A stretch of DNA of 36,401 nt from Actinomycetes bacterium (GCA_023389745.1 JAEWED010000195.1:1-36401); one strand, 5' to 3'. Shown: positions 6,853-15,602, counted from the stretch's first letter. The notes: generated by a model from the letters alone, not told the origin. Program-made: numbers and translations.

Positions 6853-8424
6853 TCAGCGGCGGCGCGAGCGCCGGCTGAGCAGCACCAGCGCGGCGCCCAG
6901 CATGAGCAACGAGCCCGCCAGTGGCAGCGGCAGCTCGGCGCCGGTCAGCGCGAGCCCGGGAGCGACCGCGGCGGAGAGCACCTCGACGGGACGCATCGCC
7001 GACTCCGAACGGCCGGCGACCTCGGTGCCGGGTCCGGCCTCTTCGTCGGTGCCGTCGGGCTCCTCGGTCTCGTCGACGTCGGAGGGGACGGTGGTGGTGG
7101 TGGATCCCGGCGTGGTGGTCGTCGTCGCACCGGGGATCGTGGTGGTGGGGACGCCGCCGGGCGGCGTCGTGGTGGTCGGGCCACCCTCGACGTTGACCAC
7201 GTCGCAGCTGACCTTCGCGCCGACGTCGACGTCGTTGAGCCGGAAGCCGCCCGGCACCGGCGTGTGCGGGATCGGGGAGCGGGTGCCGTCCTTGGCGGTG
7301 AGGGTGCAGTCGACCGGGCCGAGCGACCAGCCGGGTCGCTGCGCCTCGACGACGGTGATGCCAGAGGTGACCCGCCGGGTGACCCAGGTGAACGCGGCTC
7401 GGCCGTCGTCACCGGTGCGCAGGGTCCGCGTCGACGGCGCACCCGTGGTCGGGACCAGCCAGCGGACCGGCACCTCGGCCGGGGTCACCGTGAAGTCCCA
7501 CCCCGCCCCGGGGGTGCGACGATCGCCGCGCTGCTCGAACTTGTTGACGGTGACGCCGGTGCTGCACGCCTGGGTGCCGATGAGGGCGAGCGCGTTGTCG
7601 AGCATCGTCGCGTCGGAGTAGGTCACGTAGTCCGACGTGGCGAGCGACGCGGGGTCGCCGTCCCACTCGGTCGCCCCGGCGACCCGCGCCATCGAGAAGA
7701 CACCCTCGCCCTGCAGGTTCACGCCGACGCCGAAGAGCCGGCTTCCCCGACCCTTGAGGTAGTTCGCCTCGTCGACGGCCTCGTCGACCGCCGGCGCGGT
7801 CGCGACCGAGGCCAGCAGACCGTTGGCACCGGCGCGGTCCTCGGCAACCTCTGCCACGAACGGCACGCCGGCCCACTGGTAGCGCTTGTTGGCCTCGCCG
7901 TCGGTCAACATGATGACCAGGTCGGGCACGAACGACCCGGACTGCGCGGCGAGCCGCACCTCTTCGAGGCCGGCCTCCCAGTTCGTGTGGTACTCGCCGG
8001 TCAGTCCCCGCAGCCGGGGGTTGTAGTCCGCCGCGATGTAGTTCTCGAAGGTCTGCTGGTTGCCGTCGATCGGCGTCGGGTTGATGGCGGTGTTGCCGTT
8101 GTCGGCGAACTCGGTCACGAGCATGGTCGAGTTCGTGCCGGACAGCGCGGCGACGAGCTTGCGGAAGGCGTCGCGCACCTGGGGCGTGAAGTCGGCACGG
8201 TTCGGGTCGGTCGGGCCGAAGAAGCCGCCGATGGAGCCCGACTCGTCGAGCACCACCGCGACCTTGATGCCGCACGCGACGTCGAGTCCCGGGTTGTCGA
8301 CCGGCGGTGCCGGCTGGTCCGCGGCGACCGCGGAGCCGAACGCGGCACCGGCGACGACGATCGCCGCAGCGGCTGCCATGATCCGGCGTCGTCTCGGACG
8401 CCGTGCCCCCCAACTCGTCCCCAT
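6853..8424 (-). CDS. VWA-domain surface protein with LAxTG sortase-E signal
   Basis: A 523-residue exported protein. The signal peptide has a basic n-region (RRPRRRR) and a hydrophobic core ending near residue 35. The von Willebrand A domain (about 53-290) has a complete MIDAS: DESGS (D60, S62, S64), T147 in YHTNWEAGL and D175 in MLTDGE. Two beta-rich segments (about 305-415) resemble SpaA/prealbumin-like stalk modules. A Thr/Pro linker (about 417-450) leads to LALTG (491-495), a hydrophobic helix and a basic tail, the layout of an LAxTG substrate of class E sortases. It probably binds a ligand at the cell surface through the metal site. No sortase gene lies in the window. Confidence 0.85.
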   Translation of the reverse strand: MGTSWGARRPRRRRIMAAAAAIVVAGAAFGSAVAADQPAPPVDNPGLDVACGIKVAVVLDESGSIGGFFGPTDPNRADFTPQVRDAFRKLVAALSGTNSTMLVTEFADNGNTAINPTPIDGNQQTFENYIAADYNPRLRGLTGEYHTNWEAGLEEVRLAAQSGSFVPDLVIMLTDGEANKRYQWAGVPFVAEVAEDRAGANGLLASVATAPAVDEAVDEANYLKGRGSRLFGVGVNLQGEGVFSMARVAGATEWDGDPASLATSDYVTYSDATMLDNALALIGTQACSTGVTVNKFEQRGDRRTPGAGWDFTVTPAEVPVRWLVPTTGAPSTRTLRTGDDGRAAFTWVTRRVTSGITVVEAQRPGWSLGPVDCTLTAKDGTRSPIPHTPVPGGFRLNDVDVGAKVSCDVVNVEGGPTTTTPPGGVPTTTIPGATTTTTPGSTTTTVPSDVDETEEPDGTDEEAGPGTEVAGRSESAMRPVEVLSAAVAPGLALTGAELPLPLAGSLLMLGAALVLLSRRSRRR

Positions 8425-8562
8425 CTACGCCCCCGCCACGCTCGCCGTCGTCCGCAGCGCCACTGCGGTCCGACTCGCCACATCGATCCCTCGCCGGAAG
8501 TCTGCCAGGTTCGGCACCGCCGAGAAAGGGCGGTCCTACCCAGCCGCGCCGGGTGCGAAACC

Positions 8563-9801
8563 TCAGTCCACCGGTCCGTGTCGGGTCGCGCGACCTGGCA
8601 GGAGCGGAAGCCTCAGCTCGACCTCGCTGCCGTGACCCGCGCGGGAGCGGACCTGCACGGTCCCTCCGAGCTCCTCGATCCTGCCGCGCACCGATCGCCG
8701 GAGACCCGTGCCCTCGGCGGTGTCCTCCACGTCGAACCCGGCGCCGTCGTCGTTCACCGTGCAGATCAGCGTGTCGTCGACGACGTCGAGGCACACCACC
8801 GCGCGGGTGGCATCCGCGTGCTTCACGACGTTGGTGAGGCACTCGCCGACGGCGCCGTGCACCGCCTCGACGACCACGTCGTCGGTGGGTCCCGGTGGCT
8901 CGACCACGACGAGCTCGCCGCGCAGGCCGTGCACCCGCTCGGTGTTGCCGAGCACCTGCCGCAGGGCGGCGACCAGATCGGTGCTCCCGCTGCCGCCGGT
9001 GACCCTGCTGCCGGTGACTCTGCTGCCTGTCACCCTGCCGCCGGTCCGGGGTCCGAGCACCGACGCGTCGTCGCTGATGAAGGCCCTCAGGTCGAGCTCC
9101 TGGTCGCGCGCGAGTGCCACCAGGTCGGGGTCCTCGCTGCGGCGCTGCACCACCGCGAGCGTCTGCAGCACGCCGTCGTGCAGTCGGCGGGCGACCTCTT
9201 CGCGTGCGGCGGCCCGGGCCTCTGCGGCGTCCGCCCGTCGCAGCACCACCGTGACCAGACCGGCCAGTGCTCCGGCGACGACCAGCAGCACGACGGTGCC
9301 GACGGTCGCGGTCCAGTGACCGTCCAGGCCGTCGGGTGCGAAGAGGGCCGTGCCCACGCCGGCGGAGGCGCCGATCAGCAGCCCGGCCGCACCGCCGGCC
9401 ACCTCGCCGCGCAGGAGACCGGCGACCACCGCCGCGCTCATCGGCCAGACGGACGCGAACGACTGCGGGTGCGGCCCGGCGTAGACCACGTGGTCGAGGG
9501 CCGCGACGAGCGCAGCGAGCCCGATGTCGACGGCGAGGATCCAGGCGGCTCCGAGGGCATCGGGACGCATGCGTCGGTCGGCCCGACGCACCGTCGTGGC
9601 CAGCGCGACGGTCCACGCCGCGAGCACCCCGAGCACCGCGAGGGCCAGTCCGGCGCGCAGCTCGGTCACGCCGTTGACGTCGATGAGCACCACGACCGTG
9701 GCCCACCCCAGCGCTGCGACGCGCAGCACCACGACGGCCCACAGCAGGCCGATGGTCTGGTGGTCCGGCGCCCGCGACGGGGCCGACGGGCGCAGGGACA
9801 T
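8563..9801 (-). CDS. sensor histidine kinase (HisKA_3, NarL-partner type)
   Basis: A 412-residue membrane kinase. Up to six hydrophobic helices occupy residues about 18-187 with short loops and no large extracellular sensor. The dimerisation/phospho-acceptor motif ARRLHDGVLQTLAVV has H208. The ATPase domain has its N-box ECLTNVVKHAD (N324), G1 box NDDGAGFD and G2 region GTGLRRSVRGRIEELGG. Kinases of this class phosphorylate NarL-family regulators, and one lies two genes downstream. Odd: residues 255-270 contain the five-residue repeat SRVTG, coded by a 15-bp tandem repeat, between the phospho-acceptor helices and the ATPase domain. The ATG at 9801 is chosen over two preceding GTG codons. Confidence 0.9.
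   Translation of the reverse strand: MSLRPSAPSRAPDHQTIGLLWAVVVLRVAALGWATVVVLIDVNGVTELRAGLALAVLGVLAAWTVALATTVRRADRRMRPDALGAAWILAVDIGLAALVAALDHVVYAGPHPQSFASVWPMSAAVVAGLLRGEVAGGAAGLLIGASAGVGTALFAPDGLDGHWTATVGTVVLLVVAGALAGLVTVVLRRADAAEARAAAREEVARRLHDGVLQTLAVVQRRSEDPDLVALARDQELDLRAFISDDASVLGPRTGGRVTGSRVTGSRVTGGSGSTDLVAALRQVLGNTERVHGLRGELVVVEPPGPTDDVVVEAVHGAVGECLTNVVKHADATRAVVCLDVVDDTLICTVNDDGAGFDVEDTAEGTGLRRSVRGRIEELGGTVQVRSRAGHGSEVELRLPLLPGRATRHGPVD
8996..9040 (+). repeat. 15-bp tandem repeat inside the kinase gene
   Basis: Three 15-bp units (8996-9010, 9011-9025, 9026-9040) of the type CCGGTGACCCTGCTG, the last more diverged. In frame on the minus strand they code SRVTG-like pentapeptides, so copy-number change would keep the reading frame. 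Confidence 0.8.
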
Positions 9802-9877
9802 CACCACAGTCCACCACGCCGTCGTGCTGCAGGGGCGACAACGACGTCGGCGGGGGCAGCGTCCGGTCGCTCCCTGT

Positions 9878-10549
9878 TCACGAGGGTGTGTCGCTCGGGT
9901 CGCCCGAGAGCGCGGAGATCACCAGGTTCGACCGGCGCCACTCGCGGAAGCTCCAGAGGAACATCGGGATCGACACGGCGAGCGAGATCACGACCTGCGC
10001 GGCCGCAGCCAGCGTGAAGTCCCCGGAGCTCGCCCCCGTGAGCGTCGCGATCGCGTGGAACACGTAGTTCAGCAGCCGTTCGATGCCCACCAGCGCGGTG
10101 CACGACGCCAGCGCGCCGTACCAACCACGGCGCGAGCCGGACCACATCACGAACGACGAGCGCGACTCGACACGACGAGCCGCGAACCGGACGACGACCG
10201 CGATCGGCGTCGCGATGAGCCAGAGCGTGAGCATGCAGGTCAACAGGATGGGGTCGGGGTTGCCGTCGATGATCAGGTGCGCCGAGCTGGCGGCGCCGAG
10301 CGCGGCGAAGCCCGCGGCGAGGGTCAGCACGGCGTAGGTCAGCGTCTGGCGATCCGACGAGCGCAACGAGCGCAGCGACAGACGGGCTGCGGTGTCGGCG
10401 TCCCAGCCCGAGGCGACCAGCTCGGCCGCGATCGCATCCGGGCGGACGCCTGCATTGCGTCGTTCGGTGAGCCAGCGCTGCAGCCGCAGGTGGTCCCGGA
10501 GTGCGTCGTCCAGTCCGTCGGGGACGTGGGGGACGTCGGTCGTCGACAT
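9878..10549 (-). CDS. hypothetical membrane protein, four or so helices
   Basis: A 223-residue protein of no family I recognise. An N-terminal soluble part (1-65) contains LRLQRWLTERRNAGVRPDAIAAELVASGWDADTA, which looks like a small helical, UBA-like bundle. It is followed by hydrophobic segments at about 70-95, 99-124, 142-165 and 180-203, and a short Ser/Asp-rich tail. It lies 76 nt upstream of the sensor kinase on the same strand and may be co-transcribed with it, but nothing shows a shared function. It is divergent from the flavin oxidoreductase gene. Confidence 0.65.
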   Translation of the reverse strand: MSTTDVPHVPDGLDDALRDHLRLQRWLTERRNAGVRPDAIAAELVASGWDADTAARLSLRSLRSSDRQTLTYAVLTLAAGFAALGAASSAHLIIDGNPDPILLTCMLTLWLIATPIAVVVRFAARRVESRSSFVMWSGSRRGWYGALASCTALVGIERLLNYVFHAIATLTGASSGDFTLAAAAQVVISLAVSIPMFLWSFREWRRSNLVISALSGDPSDTPS

Positions 10550-10629
10550 GTCGTTCCTCCTCCTGCCGGACGCGTCGTCCGATCTCCCTTGCCACCCTCA
10601 GGCCGACGGCGCCGGCGTGGTATCGGGCC

Positions 10630-10655
10630 GATCCCTCAGATCCGCCTGGGGGATC
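10630..10655. promoter_or_regulatory. imperfect inverted repeat in a divergent intergenic region
   Basis: GATCCCTCAG (10630-10639) and CTGGGGGATC (10646-10655) pair over 9 of 10 positions with a 6-nt spacer. It lies 62 nt before the oxidoreductase start and 81 nt before the start of the divergent membrane-protein gene, where an operator would be expected. No regulator gene is adjacent. Confidence 0.3.
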
Positions 10656-10716
10656 GCCGGGGGTGCGCCGCGGTGCCGGCCGTGCGACGCTGTGCGATCC
10701 GTCCCCGGAGGTGCAC

Positions 10717-11691
10717 GTGACCCGACTCGAGCTCCGCTACGACCTTCGCAGCCCGGCGATCGCCGAGACCTCGGTCGCGGACCGCTACGAGGCCGCGCTG
10801 GAGCAGATCGCGTGGGGGGAGCGGCACGGGTTCCGCACGGTCACGCTCTCGGAGCACCACGGCACCGAGGACTCGTACCTGCCGTCGCCCTTCGTGTTCG
10901 GCGCCGCGGTCGCGGCCCGCACCGAGCGCATCCGGATCCGGGTCGCGGCGCTGATCGCCCCGTTGCACGACCCGCTGCGCATCGCCGAGGACGCGGCGGT
11001 GCTCGACCAGCTGAGCCGTGGGCGTCTCGAGCTGGTCGTCGCCAACGGGTATGTGCCCTCGGAGTTCGCGATGTTCGACAAGGACCTCTCCGGGCGGGTG
11101 CCGGCGGTCGTCGAGACGATCGAGACGCTGCAGGCGGCGTGGACGGGCGAGCCGTTCGACTTCCGCGGCCGCACCGTCACCGTCACGCCCCGTCCGTACC
11201 GCGAGCCCCGTCCCGCCATCTTCCTCGGTGGGTCCTCGGCCGGCGCCGCCCGTCGCGCCGCGCGCATCGCGGACGTCTTCTTCCCGTCCGACGCCACGCA
11301 CTGGGACACCTACCGCGAGGCGGTGATCGAGCGCGGCGGACCCGACTTCGGCCCGATGCCGCCGGTGGCACCGCGGTTCATCCACGTGTGCGAGGACGTC
11401 GAACAGGGCTGGGCCGAGGTCGGCCCCTACGTCGCGAACGACCGCAACTCCTACGGGGCCTGGGCGGTCGAGGCCGGGCTCGACACCGGGCAACGAGCCG
11501 TCACCGACGAGCTCGGTCTGCGCGACGACCCCGAGTACCGGGTCCTGACCCCCGAGCAGTGCGTCGAGCTCCTGCGTGACCTGGGACCATCGGCGACCCT
11601 GCCGATGACGCCGATGGCCGGAGGTGTGCCGCCCGACGTGGCGTGGAGCAGCCTGCGCCTGCTCGTCGACCGGGTGGTTCCCGAGCTCTGA
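10717..11691 (+). CDS. LLM-class (luciferase-like) flavin-dependent oxidoreductase
   Basis: A 324-residue TIM-barrel protein of the bacterial luciferase-like family. Typical elements are ERHGFRTVTLSEHHGTEDSYLPSP near the N-terminus, TERIRIRVAALIAPLHDPLRIAEDAAVLDQLSRGRLELVVANG in the middle, and RPAIFLGGSSAGAARRAARIADVFFP for flavin-phosphate binding. These enzymes use reduced FMN or F420; which one applies here is not decidable from these motifs. The GTG start at 10717 has GGAGG (10707-10711) 5 nt upstream; a GTG at 10711 overlaps that site and is less likely. The substrate is unknown. Confidence 0.85.
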   Translation: MTRLELRYDLRSPAIAETSVADRYEAALEQIAWGERHGFRTVTLSEHHGTEDSYLPSPFVFGAAVAARTERIRIRVAALIAPLHDPLRIAEDAAVLDQLSRGRLELVVANGYVPSEFAMFDKDLSGRVPAVVETIETLQAAWTGEPFDFRGRTVTVTPRPYREPRPAIFLGGSSAGAARRAARIADVFFPSDATHWDTYREAVIERGGPDFGPMPPVAPRFIHVCEDVEQGWAEVGPYVANDRNSYGAWAVEAGLDTGQRAVTDELGLRDDPEYRVLTPEQCVELLRDLGPSATLPMTPMAGGVPPDVAWSSLRLLVDRVVPEL

Positions 11692-11763
11692 GGGGCCTGC
11701 GGAGGCCGCGCGGCGACGCGGATCAGCAAATCCGGGCGAAAACTGTCACACCCAGTTCCTAGA

Positions 11764-12759
11764 GTGCTCTTCGTGCCAGCAGTCATCGCAGAAGGACTGG
11801 TCAAGCGGTTCGGTGAGACCGAGGCACTCAGGGGCGTCGACTTCGAGATCGAACGTGCGACCGTCCTGGGTGTGCTCGGTCCCAACGGGGCCGGAAAGAC
11901 CACCGCAGTCCGCATCCTCACCACCCTCCTCAAACCCGACGCCGGTCGAGCCTTCATCGACGGCATCGACGTCGTGGCCGATCCGCGGGCTGCCCGGGCC
12001 CGCATCGGGCTGACCGGGCAGTACGCCGCGGTCGACGAACGCCTGACCGGCTTCGAGAACCTGCAACTCGTCGGCCGTCTGTTCCACATGCACACCGCCG
12101 AGGCCCGCTCCCGTGCGCGTAACCTGCTCGACCGGTTCAGCCTCGACGAGGCCGCCGACCGGGTGGTCAAGGGCTACTCCGGTGGCATGCGGCGTCGTCT
12201 CGACATCGCGATGAGCCTGATCGCCAACCCGTCGGTGCTGTTCCTCGACGAGCCCACCACCGGGCTCGACCCGCGCAGCCGCCTCGAGATGTGGGACGTG
12301 ATCGACGGTCTCGTCGCCGAGGGCACCACGACGCTGCTGACCACGCAGTACCTGGACGAGGCCGAGCGCCTGGCCAAGGAGATCGTCGTCATCGACCGCG
12401 GCTCCGTCATCGCACGCGGCACCGCGTCCGAGCTGAAGGCGTCCAGCGGCGGCGAGCGGGTCGAGGTGACCGTCGGCAACCGCGACGACCTGCCCGCCGT
12501 GGCCGGGCTGCTCTCCCACTTCGCGTTGCCCGGGGTCGCCGAGACGGTCGACCGCGCCGCGGCGATGGTCACCGTCCCGGTCCGCACGAGCGAGCACATC
12601 GTGCCCGCCGTCGTGCGCACCCTCGACGACGCGGGCATCGACGTGCACGACGTCGTGGTCCGTCGCCCCACCCTCGACGACGTGTTCCTGCAGCTGACCG
12701 GCCACCGCGCCGAGGACGAGACCGACGATGACGTCGTCGTCGAAGGAGCTTCCCGATGA
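11764..12759 (+). CDS. ABC exporter ATPase, DrrA (daunorubicin-resistance) type
   Basis: A 331-residue ATPase with Walker A GPNGAGKT (39-46), a Q-loop in GLTGQYAAVDERLTGFENL, signature YSGGMRRRLDIAMSL (138-152) and Walker B LFLDEPTTGLDP (159-170). The C-terminal DrrA-type extension (about 235-320) ends in DVVVRRPTLDDVFLQLTGH. It works with the permease that starts inside its last codon to export a hydrophobic substrate or lipid. The start is uncertain: GTG at 11764 or GTG at 11773, with no clear Shine-Dalgarno, so a leaderless transcript is possible. No biosynthetic cluster is present, so this may be a housekeeping exporter rather than antibiotic self-resistance. Confidence 0.9.
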   Translation: MLFVPAVIAEGLVKRFGETEALRGVDFEIERATVLGVLGPNGAGKTTAVRILTTLLKPDAGRAFIDGIDVVADPRAARARIGLTGQYAAVDERLTGFENLQLVGRLFHMHTAEARSRARNLLDRFSLDEAADRVVKGYSGGMRRRLDIAMSLIANPSVLFLDEPTTGLDPRSRLEMWDVIDGLVAEGTTTLLTTQYLDEAERLAKEIVVIDRGSVIARGTASELKASSGGERVEVTVGNRDDLPAVAGLLSHFALPGVAETVDRAAAMVTVPVRTSEHIVPAVVRTLDDAGIDVHDVVVRRPTLDDVFLQLTGHRAEDETDDDVVVEGASR

Positions 12760-13583
12760 CCACCGCATCCGCCGTGCCGACCACGGCCGCTCCCGCCAGC
12801 TACGAGGTGCCCAACGGCCCGATGTGGCTCGTGCGCGACACCTGGACAGAGGCGAACCGCCACCTCATCGCGACCGTCCGCAACCCCGACCTGCTGGTCT
12901 TCGCGGCGATCCAGCCGATCATGTTCGTCGTGCTGTTCGTGTACGTCTTCGGCGGCGCGATCGCCGTGCCGGGCTACTCGAGCTACGAGCAGTTCGTCGT
13001 GCCGGGCATCTTCGCCCAGACCGTCGTGTTCGGTTCGGCCTTCACCAGCATCGGCATCGCCGAGGACATGCAGAAGGGCTTCATCGACCGTCTCCGCTCG
13101 CTGCCGATCTATCCCTCGGCGGTGCTGATCGGACGGACGATCTCGGATCTGCTGCGCAACATCTTCACCTTCGTGATCATGCTGATCGTCGGCCTGCTCG
13201 TGGGCTTCCGACTCGAGGGTGGTCTGGTCGACGGCATCATCGCCACCCTGCTGCTGCTCGCGTTCGCCTACGCCTTCAGCTGGATCCAGGCGCTCATCGG
13301 CCTCTCGGTGAAGTCGGTCGAGGCGGCGAACTCCGCCGGGTTCATCTGGATGTTCCCGATGACGTTCATCTCCTCGGCCTTCGTCTCGACCGAGACGATG
13401 CCGTCGTGGCTGGCCAGGATCGCCGACGTGAACCCGTTCACCGTCGTGACCAACGCGACCAGGGCGCTCTACAGCGGCAAGGACCCGGGCATGGACGTCT
13501 GGTGGTCGCTCGCCTGGGCGGTCGGCATCACCGTGGTGTTCGCGGCGCTCTCGTTCCGGAAGTTCTCCTCGACCTCGCGCTGA
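12756..13583 (+). CDS. ABC-2 type exporter permease, DrrB type
   Basis: A 275-residue membrane subunit overlapping the ATPase by ATGA (translational coupling). A cytoplasmic N-terminus (MWLVRDTWTEANRHLIATVRNPDLL) precedes six hydrophobic helices. The conserved ABC-2 signature lies in the middle: YEQFVVPGIFAQTVVFGSAFTS and EDMQKGFIDRLRSLPI. The last loop carries WLARIADVNPFTVVTNATRALYSG. With the preceding ATPase it forms a DrrAB-like efflux pump in the cytoplasmic membrane. Confidence 0.92.
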   Translation: MTTASAVPTTAAPASYEVPNGPMWLVRDTWTEANRHLIATVRNPDLLVFAAIQPIMFVVLFVYVFGGAIAVPGYSSYEQFVVPGIFAQTVVFGSAFTSIGIAEDMQKGFIDRLRSLPIYPSAVLIGRTISDLLRNIFTFVIMLIVGLLVGFRLEGGLVDGIIATLLLLAFAYAFSWIQALIGLSVKSVEAANSAGFIWMFPMTFISSAFVSTETMPSWLARIADVNPFTVVTNATRALYSGKDPGMDVWWSLAWAVGITVVFAALSFRKFSSTSR

Positions 13584-13585
13584 GG

Positions 13586-13603
13586 CGCCCTGTCCGGAGG
13601 GCG
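13586..13603. terminator. hairpin between the convergent permease and L,D-transpeptidase genes
   Basis: CGCCCT (13586-13591) pairs with AGGGCG (13598-13603) around a 6-nt loop. The flanks are CTGA (stop of the plus gene, 13581-13583) and TCAG (stop of the minus gene, 13611-13613), so the arrangement again is roughly mirror-symmetric about the hairpin. Confidence 0.5.
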
Positions 13604-13610
13604 TCGAGCG

Positions 13611-14624
13611 TCAGGGCCAGATCCGCACCGGGGTGCCGGCGGGGACCAGCTCGGCGAGTCGCACCATGTCGTCGTTGTACAGGCGCGGGCAGCCGTTCGA
13701 CATCGCCCGGCCGACGCTGGCCGGGCGGTTGGTGCCGTGCAGCGCCAGCACCGGCGCGATCGCGTCCGGCGCGCCCTCGCCGCTCGCACCGACGCCGGAC
13801 TCGCCGGCGAACTCGTCCATGACCTCGGAGTAGCCGTTCAGGGCGAGCGCGACGGGCCCGTACCCTCCGGCGGGGTTCACCGACGGCACCACGTCGGTGA
13901 CGTAGAACTCGCCGGTCGGCGTCGGGGTCGACGGGCGACCGATCGAGACCGGCGCCGAGAGCTCCTCGACGCCTGCACGCACGACCCGGAGGCGTCGTTC
14001 GGTGAGCGACACCTCGACGGACAGGTCGGTCCGGGTGACCGTGGCGCTCGCCGCGGGCAACCAGCCGACGGTGCCGTTGGGACGCACCGGGACCAGCACC
14101 TGGATCCAGTCACCCTGTCGTTGCACGACCCCGAACACGAGCGGCTGCGGCGGTGTGAACGTCGTCGGGTTGGCGAACGTCCAGCCGTCGGCCGCCACGT
14201 GGCGCCCGGCGATCGGCGTCTCGGCCGACGGCATCGGGACGCGGGCCAGGTCGAGCCCGCTCCGGGGCGGTTCGGGGTCGGTCGAGGTGACGACCGGGGT
14301 GAGCGTCGCATCCCATCCCGGTGGGGGCGTCGCGCGCACCGCGACGTCGTCGAGGCCGGGATGCACCGTCGCGACCTCGCTGACGCCGGCAGGCAGCGTC
14401 TCGTGCACGACCACGATCGACGTCGTGGTCGGCGCCGTGGGCGTGGTCGAGGTGCTCGTCACCGCCGCGACGTCGGCCGACGGCTCGTCGCCGCCGGAGG
14501 TGAGCGCCAGGACCGCGACGACGACTGCAGCGATCCCGGCCGCCGCGACGACGAGCAGCGCGCCGATCGCGAGGACCGACCTCCTCGCGCGGGCGGGGCT
14601 GCCCGGACGCTGCGACGACTCCAC
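13611..14624 (-). CDS. membrane-anchored L,D-transpeptidase (YkuD domain)
   Basis: A 337-residue envelope enzyme. A membrane anchor spans about 17-42, then comes a Ser/Thr/Pro linker (about 55-72). An SH3-like segment (about 160-195; FGVVQRQGDWIQVLVPVRPNGTVGWLP) precedes the YkuD domain (about 203-337), with H296 in LALHGTN and the catalytic C312 in SNGCPRL. The common form is SHGC; here Asn replaces the His before Gly. It should form 3-3 peptidoglycan cross-links or attach proteins to the wall. The GTG start at 14624 lies two bases after the stop of the upstream hydrolase, so the two form a tight operon. Confidence 0.88.
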   Translation of the reverse strand: MESSQRPGSPARARRSVLAIGALLVVAAAGIAAVVVAVLALTSGGDEPSADVAAVTSTSTTPTAPTTTSIVVVHETLPAGVSEVATVHPGLDDVAVRATPPPGWDATLTPVVTSTDPEPPRSGLDLARVPMPSAETPIAGRHVAADGWTFANPTTFTPPQPLVFGVVQRQGDWIQVLVPVRPNGTVGWLPAASATVTRTDLSVEVSLTERRLRVVRAGVEELSAPVSIGRPSTPTPTGEFYVTDVVPSVNPAGGYGPVALALNGYSEVMDEFAGESGVGASGEGAPDAIAPVLALHGTNRPASVGRAMSNGCPRLYNDDMVRLAELVPAGTPVRIWP

Positions 14625-14626
14625 CG

Positions 14627-15496
14627 TCAGGTCGGCCCCAGCTCGGCGAGCACCGCGTCGGCGAACGCCTCGGGTGACTCGACCATCGGGTAGTGGCCGA
14701 CCCCGTCGAGCAGGGTGACCGGGGTGCCGGGTCGGGCGCGCAGGAGCTCGTCGGTCATGGCGACCACCGCGACGGGATCCTCGGTGCCCCAGACCACGCC
14801 GAGCGGCGACGGGTGGGCCTCGATCGCTCCGGTGAAGCGACGCTCCTCGGCGCGGCGGTCCTCGAGGTAGCGGATCGTCCGCGGCAGCAGCCGCTCGCCG
14901 TGCTGGTGGGCTGCCGCGATGCGCACCTGTTCGACCTCGTCGGCCGACGCGGGATGCTCGGGTGAGAACGTCGCCGCGACGCCGGCGGCGAGCGCGTCGG
15001 CGTCGATCAGGTCGATCGGGGCGTCCGGGAGGTCGCAGAGGAGCTGCTGTCCCGTCGTCAGGTGGGCCAGGTCCAGGTAGATCGAGCCGTTGGTCAGGAC
15101 CCGTCGCCGGACCTTGACGCCGAGGTCGCCGTCGAGGTCACGGGCGAGCAGCTCGCCGCCGACGGTGTCGCCCATGTCGTGGGTGAGCAGGTCGATCTCG
15201 TCGATGCCGAGGTGCGCCAGGACACGCTCCGCGGTGTCGGCGTGCAGGCGGATCCCGTAGCGGCGGTCCGGCTTGTCGGACCAGCCGAAGCCGAGCTGGT
15301 CGAACAGCACCACGCGCCGATGCTGTGCGAGCGCGCCGAGCACGTGGCGGAAGTCGAGCGACGACGACGGGAAGCCGTGCACCACGAACAGCGGGGGTGA
15401 GCCGTCGGGCTCCCGAGCGGGTCGGTCGAGCACGAACACCTCGCCGTGCTCGGTCGACAGCATCGACCCCGCCGCGCGCCACTCGTGTGCATCCAT
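14627..15496 (-). CDS. alpha/beta hydrolase with an Asp nucleophile (haloalkane dehalogenase/epoxide hydrolase-like)
   Basis: A 289-residue hydrolase: oxyanion motif VVHGFPSSSLDF, GFGWSDKP, nucleophile elbow LLTHDMGDTVGG with D107 in the nucleophile position, acid D240 in WGTEDPVAV and base H268 in DGVGHYPMVE. An Asp nucleophile is typical of haloalkane dehalogenases and epoxide hydrolases rather than esterases; the natural substrate is unknown. I prefer the ATG at 15496 because GGAG lies 4 nt before it; an ATG at 15514 adds six residues and has no Shine-Dalgarno. It is the first gene of a two-gene operon with the L,D-transpeptidase. Confidence 0.82.
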   Translation of the reverse strand: MDAHEWRAAGSMLSTEHGEVFVLDRPAREPDGSPPLFVVHGFPSSSLDFRHVLGALAQHRRVVLFDQLGFGWSDKPDRRYGIRLHADTAERVLAHLGIDEIDLLTHDMGDTVGGELLARDLDGDLGVKVRRRVLTNGSIYLDLAHLTTGQQLLCDLPDAPIDLIDADALAAGVAATFSPEHPASADEVEQVRIAAAHQHGERLLPRTIRYLEDRRAEERRFTGAIEAHPSPLGVVWGTEDPVAVVAMTDELLRARPGTPVTLLDGVGHYPMVESPEAFADAVLAELGPT

Positions 15497-15602
15497 GATC
15501 TCCGGACCGCTCATGGAGTCATGGTAGGAACCGGCGGAGGTTCGTGCAGCGTTGGTGCAAGAAACCTCCGCCGGGAGCAGGAGAACCCCGGCGACCGCCG
15601 GG

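Noticed and set aside
7057..7190. GGTGGT-rich stretches looking like a DNA repeat array
   Set aside because: They code the Thr/Pro linker of the surface protein; degenerate codon runs explain them. No CRISPR-like spacing is present.
8516..8534. ACCGCC/GGCGGT hairpin between the kinase and VWA genes as a terminator
   Set aside because: The stem is only 6 bp, there is no U-tract, and both genes read in the same direction; it is too weak to claim either termination or attenuation.
7409..9841. An 810-codon minus-strand open frame
   Set aside because: It overlaps the kinase and VWA genes in another frame and is an Arg/Ala/Gly low-complexity translation with no motif.
6820..10017. A 1065-codon plus-strand open frame
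   Set aside because: It lies opposite the response regulator, VWA protein and sensor kinase, which have full motif sets. The frame is Arg/Gly-rich and without domains, a common shadow in GC-rich DNA.
11743..11765. A sigma-70 promoter CTGTCA/TAGAGT before the DrrA-type gene
   Set aside because: The spacing is only 11 nt, too short for a functional promoter.
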